A DNA stretch of 31,182 bases. Origin: an uncultured Collinsella sp. GTDB taxonomy: Bacteria; Actinomycetota; Coriobacteriia; Coriobacteriales; Coriobacteriaceae. Each line of letters begins with the position of its first letter. The first letter of the stretch is position 1. Location of the stretch: contig URSO01000021.1 of NCBI GenBank assembly GCA_900550415.1, positions 1-31,182 of the forward strand. The letters are read 5' to 3'. Under the pieces are notes generated by a model, which had not been told where the DNA came from, did not search any database, and saw nothing but the letters and a program-made list of their open reading frames with translations. Of this stretch, positions 23,707 through 30,901 are shown piece by piece. The translations under genes were made by a program, and so were the position numbers.

Positions 23707-25482
23707 TTACTTCGAAAGCTGCTCGGAGACGAAGGCGAGAGACTTGTCGCCGTTCTGGGAGAGCTCGATGTACTGCTTACCGCGGCAGGCGACGCACTTG
23801 TTGCCCACGCGCTCGCAGTCTTTCTGCAGGTCGGCCAGGTAGCTTGCGGCCTGCGGGGCCAGGACGACCAGGTCAAAGTCGGGGAGCATGTCGACGTGGT
23901 TGCCATAGGCCTCGGCAGCGGTCTCCAGATTGATGCCGCGCTCCTTGGCAGCCTTGGCCAGCGCGTTGGCGAGCAGGCCCGAGGTTCCGCCACCCTGGCA
24001 GAGCACGAGCACACGCTTGCCGTTGAGGTCGCTGGCGGTCGTTGCCTCGGCAGCGGGTGCTGTGGAAGCGGCGGGGGCGTCGGCCTTCACGGCCTCGGCC
24101 GCGGCGCCGGCGGCAACGCTCTTGGCATCGGCCTTGCCCTGGAAGGCGTCGTTGAGCTTGGCGGCCTTCTCGGCGTTCTTGGCGGCGAGCTCCTCCTGGG
24201 AGATCTCGGCCTCCTCGGCGCACTTCTGGGCGTCATAGGCACGGAAGAACGGATAGTACAGGACAAAGTCGACGACCAGGATAAGGGCGAGCATCACAAA
24301 GGCGAGCGGCTGGAAGCCCAGGCCCATGATGGTACCGATGGGGCCGGGGACGGTCCAAGGCAGGGTGTACATAAAGCCGTTCATGCCCAAGAAGTCGATA
24401 AAGACCTTGAGGATCCAGATGTTGGCGATCGGGGCAAAGACAAACGGGACAAAGAAGACGGGGTTGAGCACGATGGGTGCGGCGAACAGCAGCGGCTCGT
24501 TGACGGCAAAGCAGACCGGGACGATGGCGGCCTTACCGACGGCGCGCATCTCCTGAGACTTGGCCAGGAAGCAGAACATAAAGACCAGGACGAGCGTGGC
24601 GCCGGTGCCGCCCATGCAGACGACGAAGTACTGGGCACCCTGGGTCAGGACAGCGGAAGCGTGCTGGCCAGCTTGGAACGCAGCCAGGTTGTCGGTCATG
24701 TTGGCAACGAGAGCGGCGGCGATGGCGGGCTCGACGATCGAGGGGCCGTGGACGCCGACGAACCAGAACAGGCTCATGGCACCGTAGATCACAGCGAGGC
24801 CGATGTAGCCGTCGGCGGCGGTGAACAGGGGCTGGAACACCTGGATGACGCCCTGGGCAAAGCAGAAGCCAAAGGCAGCGCGGAAGACGATGTCAAAGAC
24901 CCAAAAGACGGTGATGCAGACGGAGAAGGGGATGATGTCCTTAAAGGTCTGCGAAATGTTGGGCGGAACCTGCTCGGGCATCTTGACGGTGATGTTGCGC
25001 TTAATAAAGAACTTGTAGATGATGCCGGTCACAAATGCAGCGATGAAGGCAGTCAGCAGGCCTTTGGAACCAAGATAGGTGGTGTTGAAGCCGCTGGCGG
25101 CGTCCGTGGCGATCGTGTCGCTCGAAAGGAGCAAGAAGCCGATGATGGCCGCGCACATGCACGAGATGAAGTTGATCTGGTTGTTCTTGGGCAGGTCGCG
25201 GTTCTGAGCGTCGGCGAAGTGCTTGGCCGTGGTGGCGGCGCAGGCGATGGCCAGGATGCCCATGGAGTAGTTGTAGCACTTCCACAGGGCGTTGTTGATG
25301 TCATCGGGCCAGTAGAAACCCCAGATGTTGGGGACCGAGGCTACCAGGCAGAAGATGGACGAGAAGATGATGATGGGGATGACGGAGATAAAGCCGTCGC
25401 GGATCGCCTTGAGGTACTTGTTGCGGGCGATCGCGTTGAAAAAGGGTTGGCCCTTTTCGATGATGGCGATGAGTTGCTCCAT
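23707..25482 (-). CDS. lacE: Lactose-type PTS permease EIICB, module 3
   Basis: A 591-residue Lac-family permease and the most diverged of the three. EIIC keeps FVGVHGPSIVEPA and CFAVNEPLLFAAPIVLNP. The IIB Cys (about residue 495) lies in VLVLCQGGGTSGLLANAL, and the IIB end carries extra cysteines (KDCERVGNKCVACRGK) absent from modules 1 and 2. An Ala/Lys-rich linker of about 60 residues joins the domains. AGGAG lies 8 nt before ATG 25482. It precedes lacG and is divergent from the LacI-type regulator at 25839. Confidence 0.92.
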   Translation of the reverse strand: MEQLIAIIEKGQPFFNAIARNKYLKAIRDGFISVIPIIIFSSIFCLVASVPNIWGFYWPDDINNALWKCYNYSMGILAIACAATTAKHFADAQNRDLPKNNQINFISCMCAAIIGFLLLSSDTIATDAASGFNTTYLGSKGLLTAFIAAFVTGIIYKFFIKRNITVKMPEQVPPNISQTFKDIIPFSVCITVFWVFDIVFRAAFGFCFAQGVIQVFQPLFTAADGYIGLAVIYGAMSLFWFVGVHGPSIVEPAIAAALVANMTDNLAAFQAGQHASAVLTQGAQYFVVCMGGTGATLVLVFMFCFLAKSQEMRAVGKAAIVPVCFAVNEPLLFAAPIVLNPVFFVPFVFAPIANIWILKVFIDFLGMNGFMYTLPWTVPGPIGTIMGLGFQPLAFVMLALILVVDFVLYYPFFRAYDAQKCAEEAEISQEELAAKNAEKAAKLNDAFQGKADAKSVAAGAAAEAVKADAPAASTAPAAEATTASDLNGKRVLVLCQGGGTSGLLANALAKAAKERGINLETAAEAYGNHVDMLPDFDLVVLAPQAASYLADLQKDCERVGNKCVACRGKQYIELSQNGDKSLAFVSEQLSK

Positions 25483-25543
25483 GCAATGCTCCTAAGAGTC
25501 GGTGGGTTAGCAACGATGGTAACTTTTGGCGTTCGGTTGCCAA

Positions 25544-25681
25544 AATGTTGACGTTGCCATTTTGCGACACAAAAAAAGACGCGAACTGATGGTTCCTGTG
25601 CCTGCGAACCGTCGATTCCTTATGCGTAAACGTTTGAGCCGCCCGGTGGCTCTGTGTTTGCACAATGGCAACGTTAACATT
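25544..25681. promoter_or_regulatory. Two LacI-type operators, module 3
   Basis: AATGTTGACGTTGCCATT (25544-25561, reverse orientation AATGGCAACGTCAACATT) and AATGGCAACGTTAACATT (25664-25681). They are 120 bp apart, close to lacE and to the regulator side respectively, a spacing that could allow looping. A TTTTGGC...GCCAAAA repeat (25524-25545) abuts the first. Nothing else is recognised in the 356-bp gap 25483-25838. Confidence 0.72.
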
Positions 25682-25838
25682 TGGACTACAAAAGCCGTTC
25701 GGGGAAGCGGGATTGTCGGTGAACGGTAGGTTTTGGGTGGTGAGCGTATGGCGGGAGAGGCGTTGGATATACTTGGAGGCGTTCATTTTGTCTGTTGGGA
25801 TGCCCGCGATGGCATCGTTGACACAGAAAGATCGACCT

Positions 25839-26843
25839 ATGGCCGCTGTTAAAAAATCGGTTTCCGTTAAGGATGTGGCGCGCCTCGCGGGCGTCTCGGA
25901 ACAGACGGTCTCGCGCACCGTGCACGATTCGCCCAGCGTGCGCCCCGAGACCAAGGAGCGCGTGCGCGCCGCCATGCGCGAACTTGGCTACCGTCCAAAC
26001 TTTGCCGGCCGGTCACTGCGCCGCGGCAAGTTCAAGACGGTCGGCGTCGCCATGTTCAACATTACCGGCACCGGCAACCTCGACCGTATGGAGGGTTTTG
26101 CCGCCGCCGCCGACAAGCACGGCTATGCCATCACCCTTACTAAAGTAGATGGACATCCCTATACCCTCGAGAGCGCATCGTCGCGCATGAGCGCGCTGCC
26201 GGTGGACGGCATGGTCGTGATCATGAACCGCATGCCGGCGGATTTTGGCACCTTTGAGCCGCTGCCCGGCATGCAGACGGTGCTCGTTACCATGTTGGAG
26301 CACCCGCTGTGCTCGACGGTCGACAACGACCAGTTCGATTGCTCGCGCCAGGTTGTCGAGTACTTGCTGGGGCAGGGGCACAAGACCGTGCACTTTATCT
26401 CGTGTCCCGAGCGCTCGCTTTCGGGCATGCGGCGCGAGGAGGGCTGGCGTGAGACATTGCGTGCGCATGGTATTGAGCCGCCGCGACTCGTCCGTGGCGA
26501 TTGGACGGCACAGAGCGGATATGCTGCCGGCAAGGTGCTTGCGGACGATTCGACCTGTACGGCCATTTATGCTTCCAACGACGCCATGGCCTACGGCTGC
26601 ATCCGTGGACTCGAGTCGCGCGGGAAGCGCGTGCCCCAGGACGTGAGCGTGGTGGGTGTTGATGACAGCCTGGGCGATATCGTGCCCGATCGTCGCCTGA
26701 CCACGGTGCGTTTTGACAACAAGCGCGTCGGCATGTGGGCGGTCGACAAGATTGCTGGCGCCGAGGGCGTTGCACCTGGTGTGGAGCACATGCTGTTTCC
26801 GGGCGTGCTCGTCGAGGGCGATACGGTGCGCGATGTACGCTAG
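25839..26843 (+). CDS. LacI-family regulator, module 3
   Basis: 334 residues. Helix-turn-helix VSVKDVARLAGVSEQTVSRTV, with Glu-Gln at the start of the recognition helix, hinge NFAGRSLRRGK, and a sensor domain with VPQDVSVVGVDDSLGD. ATG 25839 places the domain where other LacI proteins start; in-frame ATGs at 25800 and 25809 would add 10-13 residues and none has a strong ribosome site. It is divergent from the module 3 operon. No terminator of its own is visible before lacF, 221 bp downstream, so read-through into lacF is possible. Confidence 0.87.
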   Translation: MAAVKKSVSVKDVARLAGVSEQTVSRTVHDSPSVRPETKERVRAAMRELGYRPNFAGRSLRRGKFKTVGVAMFNITGTGNLDRMEGFAAAADKHGYAITLTKVDGHPYTLESASSRMSALPVDGMVVIMNRMPADFGTFEPLPGMQTVLVTMLEHPLCSTVDNDQFDCSRQVVEYLLGQGHKTVHFISCPERSLSGMRREEGWRETLRAHGIEPPRLVRGDWTAQSGYAAGKVLADDSTCTAIYASNDAMAYGCIRGLESRGKRVPQDVSVVGVDDSLGDIVPDRRLTTVRFDNKRVGMWAVDKIAGAEGVAPGVEHMLFPGVLVEGDTVRDVR

Positions 26844-26970
26844 GGTAAAGACCTGTTTGGGTTGCCGATAATTGTGTTTGGTGTTTGATATTGTTCGGAT
26901 TGGTTTAAAAACCGTTCACGGGAGAAAATCGACCGTTCATAGCTCGAAATTGCGTTTTGCATTGTTCTGT

Positions 26971-26991
26971 TTTGTTTGAATGTTACTGTTC
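26971..26991 (+). promoter_or_regulatory. Candidate LacR operator upstream of lacF
   Basis: GTTTGAATGTTACTGTTC (26974-26991) combines the same two words, GTTYGAATG and GTTACTGTTC, found upstream of lacR and lacA, here in swapped order. It lies 73 bp before lacF. Two CCGTTCA words lie further upstream (about 26917 and 26933). Confidence 0.5.
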
Positions 26992-27064
26992 CTGTCATAC
27001 ACAGTGCAGCGCGTATGCCCGGACGCGATGCTCTCCATTGGTTCATATGTGAAAGGAACGCAAC

Positions 27065-27403
27065 ATGGCAACCAAAGAAGAAATCTCGATGGTTGGATTC
27101 GAGATCGTCGCATACGCGGGTGACGCCCAGACCGATCTGCTTGCAGCGCTCGATGCTGCTCGCGAGGGTGATTTTGAGAAGGCCGAGCAGCTGCACAAGG
27201 ATGCCAGCGATGCACTTATCGGCGCCCACGACACGCAGACCAAGCTGCTTTCGCAGGAGGCCGGCGGCGGCGAGATGGAGATGACCTTCATCATGGCTCA
27301 CGCTCAGGACACTCTCATGACCACTATGATCCTGGAGAAGCAGACCCGCTTTACCATCGATGCCTACAAGCGCATCGCCGAGCTCGAGGCCAAGCTCGCC
27401 TAA
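27065..27403 (+). CDS. lacF: Lactose-type PTS IIA component
   Basis: A 112-residue helical IIA protein. FEIVAYAGDAQTDLLAAL, AHDTQTKLLSQEA and MAHAQDTLMTTMIL match LacF. The phosphorylated His is His79 and the trimer-centre metal ligand is Asp82 (H-A-Q-D). It passes phosphate from HPr to the IIB Cys of a LacE permease. AAAGGA lies 7 nt before the ATG. It is the only lactose-type IIA in the window, while three EIICB permeases lack one, so it likely serves all three. It has its own promoter region and terminator, separated from lacA by an insertion element and a membrane protein gene. Confidence 0.94.
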   Translation: MATKEEISMVGFEIVAYAGDAQTDLLAALDAAREGDFEKAEQLHKDASDALIGAHDTQTKLLSQEAGGGEMEMTFIMAHAQDTLMTTMILEKQTRFTIDAYKRIAELEAKLA

Positions 27404-27431
27404 CGAGTTCTCACAACCAAGTCCCCTTCCA

Positions 27432-27466
27432 AAAGCCCTGCCGCTATCCGCGGCAGGGCTTTTTCT
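27432..27466 (+). terminator. Terminator of lacF
   Basis: 11-bp arms AGCCCTGCCGC and GCGGCAGGGCT (27434-27460) followed by TTTTT-C. Confidence 0.9.
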
Positions 27467-27477
27467 GTTCTCCTCCA

Positions 27478-27544
27478 AGTTGCGGTGAAATAGGGACTGA
27501 ATAGGGGCCGGCGGGCGCAAAACAATCCCTATTCCACCGCAACT
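27478..27544. repeat. Intergenic inverted repeat beside the insertion element
   Basis: 19-bp arms starting AGTTGCGGTG (27478-27496) and ending CACCGCAACT (27526-27544) pair at 18 of 19 positions, with a 29-nt GC-rich loop. It differs from the copy A-F family. Confidence 0.75.
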
Positions 27545-27594
27545 CATCCCAAAATAGTCATTGGGTGTTCCTATAGTTTTGTCAACCGTCGGGG

Positions 27595-28728
27595 CTACTC
27601 CCGGTAAGGCACCCGGTCGCGCATCACGGCGTATATCGCCCTGAGCCGCTTCCTCGCGACGGCCTTGAGCGCCCGCCCGTGGCCCATTCCCCGCGCCCTG
27701 CAGGCCCGGTAGTACTCGCCGTAGCGCCCCGAGGACCTCACCAGGCTGTTGCACGAGAAGATCAGCAGGGACTTGAGCCTCGCGTCGCCGCGTCTGGACG
27801 CCCTGACCGACCTCACCGACGTGCCGGAGCTCCTCACCCTCGGGGCTATGCCGCAGTACGAGGCCAGGTGGTCGTGGTCCGGGAACCTCCCGATGTCGAC
27901 CGACACCGCGAGCTGCGCCGCGGTCCTCGGGCCGATGCCGGGCACGGTGAGCAGGCACGCGTAGGTCTCGTCGCCCTCGAGCAGCGCCGCCGTCTCGGCC
28001 TCGAGGGCCCCGGCCTCGTCGAGGGCCTCCGATATCCGGGCGGCCAGGAACCTGACCTGCCTGTTCTCGGCCTCGACGAGCGCCGGCGGGGGCGCGGTGG
28101 AGGCGGCCGCGGCCTCCCCGGCGGCCTCGGCCCGCGGGCCCCCGGCCCCGGAGCGGGCGATCCCCCACGCCCCGCCGAACCCGGCGAGCAGCTCCAGCCA
28201 CCGCCGGTCCGACAGGTCGACCGCGGCCTCGAGGGCCGGGCAGGACTCGAGCAGCACCGCGCGCAGGCGGTTCTTGTCCCTGGTCGCGCAGGCGACGACG
28301 TGGTCGCGCTGCGACGAGAGGGCGCGGGCGGCCTCGAGGGCCTCGCCGCGGCCCGGGACCCCCGACAGGGAGTCCGGCACGCCCAGGGCGGTCCGCGCGA
28401 TCACCGCTGCGTCGCGCTCGTCGGTCTTGGCCTCGCCGGCGAACAGGCCCGCGGCGCGGCTGGCGGCGAGCCCGGGCAGGTGGGCGACCCCGAGCCCCGC
28501 GGCGCGGGCCCGCCTCACGGCGAGGGACCCTATGTTGCGGAACTGGTCGACGACGACGAGCGTGCCGGCGGGCGCGGAGGCGAACAGCGCGTCGAGCTCG
28601 GCCTCCCTGTTGCGGACGGGGGCGCTGGCCAGCACCTCCCCGTCGCGGTCGACCAGGCAGGCCCAGTGCGATGACTTGCCGACGTCCAGGCCGAGCACGG
28701 CCGCGGGCCTGGTGGATGGCGCTTTCAC
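27595..28728 (-). CDS. IS110-family DEDD transposase (bridge-RNA-guided recombinase family)
   Basis: 377 residues. The N-terminal RuvC-like domain starts AAVLGLDVGKSSHWACLVD (first Asp), continues with VVVDQFRNIG, where many relatives have Glu rather than Asp, and KTDERDAAVIA (last two Asp). The C-terminal Tnp_20 domain has LLTVPGIGPRTAAQLAVSVDIGRF and RSSGTSVRSVRASRRGDARLKS with the candidate catalytic Ser in RSSG. GTG 28728 was chosen because GGAAGGA lies 7 nt upstream; a longer in-frame start at 28782 precedes the conserved region. The frame is intact and the length normal, so it may be active. Its composition is foreign to the surrounding DNA. Confidence 0.9.
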   Translation of the reverse strand: MKAPSTRPAAVLGLDVGKSSHWACLVDRDGEVLASAPVRNREAELDALFASAPAGTLVVVDQFRNIGSLAVRRARAAGLGVAHLPGLAASRAAGLFAGEAKTDERDAAVIARTALGVPDSLSGVPGRGEALEAARALSSQRDHVVACATRDKNRLRAVLLESCPALEAAVDLSDRRWLELLAGFGGAWGIARSGAGGPRAEAAGEAAAASTAPPPALVEAENRQVRFLAARISEALDEAGALEAETAALLEGDETYACLLTVPGIGPRTAAQLAVSVDIGRFPDHDHLASYCGIAPRVRSSGTSVRSVRASRRGDARLKSLLIFSCNSLVRSSGRYGEYYRACRARGMGHGRALKAVARKRLRAIYAVMRDRVPYRE

Positions 28729-28769
28729 GGTGGTATCCTTCCGGTAGTCGTTCGACCGGATGGCCTCCC

Positions 28770-28960
28770 CCTCGGCACTCACATTACCAGCCGCGGCACC
28801 TGCCCGGCACTTTCCTATCAGCCGTCGGGGGCGGCGCGTCCCGCGCCGGCAGCACCCAACGGGCCCTCTCGGGGGCAGGGACGTTCGGCCGTGCGCGGGC
28901 GCCCGGTCGGCGGCCCGTTCTGGGCGCGCCTCAATCGTAGCCCGAGACGGCCCCGGGCTG
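28770..28960 (-). ncRNA. Possible bridge RNA region of the IS110 element
   Basis: Noncoding GC-rich stretch between the transposase start and the element edge, where IS110-group members encode their guide (bridge) RNA. It contains potential hairpins, for example GGCGCG-GGA-CGCGCC (about 28824-28838) and AGCCCG...CGGGCT (28939-28959). No target- or donor-binding loop could be assigned. The remaining 28961-29101 holds the palindrome at 28989 and the promoter of the next gene. Confidence 0.4.
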
Positions 28961-28988
28961 ACAATTTCGACTGTAATGGACGTTCTTA

Positions 28989-29010
28989 AACGACTAGTCG
29001 TTGGGGACGG
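28989..29010. repeat. 14-bp palindrome and flank repeat next to the insertion element
   Basis: AACGACTAGTCGTT (28989-29002) is a perfect palindrome. TAGTCGTTGGGGACGG (28995-29010) resembles TAGTCATTGGGTGTTC (27555-27570) on the other side of the element, suggesting an interrupted intergenic repeat. Confidence 0.5.
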
Positions 29011-29101
29011 TTTTGGTGCGCTCCGTTCGTCCTCCCGTTCGATTTTTGCTCGGTGGGTATACTTTCTTTCGCATTAAACGCCGGAATGAGGAGGTATCCA
29101 A

Positions 29102-30106
29102 ATGCCGGACAACGGATTGATTCAAAAGAGAGACGCGCACGAGGTAGCTCATGGGCGTCCTGTCCAGATAACCGAGCACACGACGGTAACCGAGCTGCAG
29201 CCCAGCCTGTCCGATGTCGTGTGCGCAAACAAAAAGTTGCAGATTGGCTTTATCGTTGCGCTCGTGGTGCTGGCGTTGCTGTCGGGATTTGTCGCACGCC
29301 CACATTTTGCCGATACCAAGACTTGGGACTCCACCATCGAGGTTATCGACCAAAAGAAGGGCAACGTTTTGGCGCTCACGACCTCGTGCGTTGCCCTATC
29401 TGCGGGTATTACCGCGCTGCCGGGTGATACGGGAACGCCGGTTGCCGAGCAGCTCGCGCAGCTTTCAGGCAACCTTGGTATCGTGCTTGCCGTGCTATAC
29501 CTAGAGAAATATTTGCTTACGATTTTGTGGTCGGTTGGCCTGGGCATCCTGATCCCGTTTGCGCTGGTGCTCTTTGCGATCTCACTTGGCATTCACGGAC
29601 GCTGGAGCACGAGCACAGTCATTCGCCGCGTGGCAACGCGTGTGCTGGTGGTCGCCATAATTGGCATGGTGTTGGTGCCCGCAAGCGTATGGGTGTCGCA
29701 GAAGGTCGATGAAACGTATCGCGTAAGTATTGAGCAAGCTCAGCAAAAGGCTGCGGATGCGGCAGATAGCGACAGCTCCAAAGCAAGCAAGAAAAAGACC
29801 GAGTCCACAGAGTCCAAGAATGTGCTTGAGCAGCTTGCCGACGGCGCCTCGAGTCTTGTCACGTCGGTGACCAGCGGCGCCAAGCAGATGACCGATGAGA
29901 TTGTGCAGCAGGTGACCGATCTGATCGAAGGCGTCATCGTGATGATCGTGACCTCGTGCGTGATTCCATTGCTGGTGCTCGCGGCGTTTTTGTGGCTGGG
30001 GCATGTGCTGCTGGGGATTGATATTTCCGGCCCGGCGAACTATTTGACGGGCCGCTTTCTGAGTGCTCCGTCCAAGCATGCCAAGAAGGGCGGGCAGTCC
30101 GAGTAA
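29102..30106 (+). CDS. Multi-pass membrane protein of unknown function
   Basis: 334 residues, family not recognised. Likely membrane segments are about 47-65, 88-105, 122-140, 144-164, 181-199 and 276-300; the second and third are weaker. A soluble, Lys/Ser/Glu-rich stretch at about 215-240 (SDSSKASKKKTESTESK) and an amphipathic region at 241-275 separate the last segment from the others. The N-terminal 45 residues are polar and without signal peptide features. GAGGAGG lies 7 nt before ATG 29102, with a possible TATACT -10 element at about 29058. It sits between lacF and lacA on the same strand but has its own promoter region and a terminator, so a link to lactose use is unproven. Confidence 0.75.
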   Translation: MPDNGLIQKRDAHEVAHGRPVQITEHTTVTELQPSLSDVVCANKKLQIGFIVALVVLALLSGFVARPHFADTKTWDSTIEVIDQKKGNVLALTTSCVALSAGITALPGDTGTPVAEQLAQLSGNLGIVLAVLYLEKYLLTILWSVGLGILIPFALVLFAISLGIHGRWSTSTVIRRVATRVLVVAIIGMVLVPASVWVSQKVDETYRVSIEQAQQKAADAADSDSSKASKKKTESTESKNVLEQLADGASSLVTSVTSGAKQMTDEIVQQVTDLIEGVIVMIVTSCVIPLLVLAAFLWLGHVLLGIDISGPANYLTGRFLSAPSKHAKKGGQSE

Positions 30107-30142
30107 CTAAAACAGCTGTATATACCGGGGCATACCGCCGAA

Positions 30143-30172
30143 GGCCGAGACACGTTCTCGGCCGCCCTTTTG
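30143..30172 (+). terminator. Probable terminator of the membrane protein gene
   Basis: GGCCGAGA...TCTCGGCC (30143-30163) followed by GCCCTTTTGTTTG. The T-tract is interrupted, so it may be weak. Confidence 0.65.
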
Positions 30173-30239
30173 TTTGTTGGGCACATGGTCGCTACGTCCG
30201 CGCCGGGCCCAAATGGTCAGCAATCATCCGCGAACGGTA

Positions 30240-30317
30240 TTTGTTCAAAAAAGAACAAAGATAAACAAATAGTTGTTGCAGTTACTGTTCGAATGTGTTC
30301 AAATAAACATGAACAGT
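30240..30317 (+). promoter_or_regulatory. lacA upstream region with LacR-like operators
   Basis: Within the 303-bp gap before lacA are TTTGTTC-AAAAAA-GAACAAA (30240-30259), GTTACTGTTCGAATG (30281-30295, nearly identical to the site before lacR), and ACTGTTC...GAACAGT arms (30284-30290, 30311-30317). The AT-rich tract ends about 90 bp before lacA and contrasts with the GC-rich genes, as expected of a promoter. Nothing else is recognised in the gap. Confidence 0.6.
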
Positions 30318-30409
30318 GAAGAACCGCACATTCAGATGCCCGGACCTGAACGCGATTCAACACTTCCAAACAGAAACTGCGCACCTGCGTATCTCTCAAG
30401 GAGGATGTC

Positions 30410-30838
30410 ATGAGGGTTGTTATCGCTTCCGATGCCGACGGTATGTCGATGAAGGAGTCCATCAAGGAGATGCTCATCGCCGACGGTCACGAGGTCGTCG
30501 ACTATTCCGAGACCCCTGCCGCGGACTTTGTCGATTCCGCGACCGCCGTTGCCAAGGACCTGCTGGAGCACAAGGATTCCCAGGGCTTTGCATTCGATAA
30601 GTACGGCGTCGGCTCCTATATGGCCGCCGTCAAGATCAAGGGCATGGTTGTCGCCAACATTTCCGATGAGCGTTCCGCTTACATGACCCGCGAGCACAAC
30701 GGCTCGCGCATGGTCACCATGGGCCCGGGCGTTGTGGGCACCGAGGTAGCCAAGAAGATCGCCCGCGAGTTCCTGCGTGCACAGTACGCCGGCGGCCGTC
30801 ACCAGATCCGTGTCGACATGCTCAACAAGATGGCCTAA
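30410..30838 (+). CDS. lacA: Galactose-6-phosphate isomerase subunit LacA
   Basis: 142 residues, RpiB/LacA/LacB fold and the length of LacA (about 141). MRVVIASDADGMSMKESIKEML, GFAFDKYGVGSYMAAVKIKGM and SAYMTREHNGSRMVTMGPGVVG match LacA rather than RpiB: the usual C-G-T-G-I-G loop of RpiB/LacB is replaced by DKYGVGS, so it needs LacB for a complete active site. AAGGAGG lies just before ATG 30410. With LacB it converts galactose-6-phosphate to tagatose-6-phosphate, the product of the LacG reaction entering the LacC step. lacB follows after 63 bp. Confidence 0.93.
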   Translation: MRVVIASDADGMSMKESIKEMLIADGHEVVDYSETPAADFVDSATAVAKDLLEHKDSQGFAFDKYGVGSYMAAVKIKGMVVANISDERSAYMTREHNGSRMVTMGPGVVGTEVAKKIAREFLRAQYAGGRHQIRVDMLNKMA

Positions 30839-30901
30839 CGAGAGCCACCGAGAACTCGAACTTCTATCTCAACTTGTGAATTCAGACGAAAGGACGTTCT
30901 G

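Larger units (their letters stand above)
27573..28965 (-). mobile_element. IS110-family insertion sequence
   Basis: One DEDD transposase gene with about 240 bp of GC-rich noncoding DNA upstream of it and little downstream, the layout of the IS110 group. The segment is far more GC-rich (roughly 70% or more by eye) than the flanks, and the sharp composition changes near 27590 and 28965 give the approximate ends. As is typical for IS110, no terminal inverted repeats are visible. The exact ends are uncertain by some tens of bases. Confidence 0.75.
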
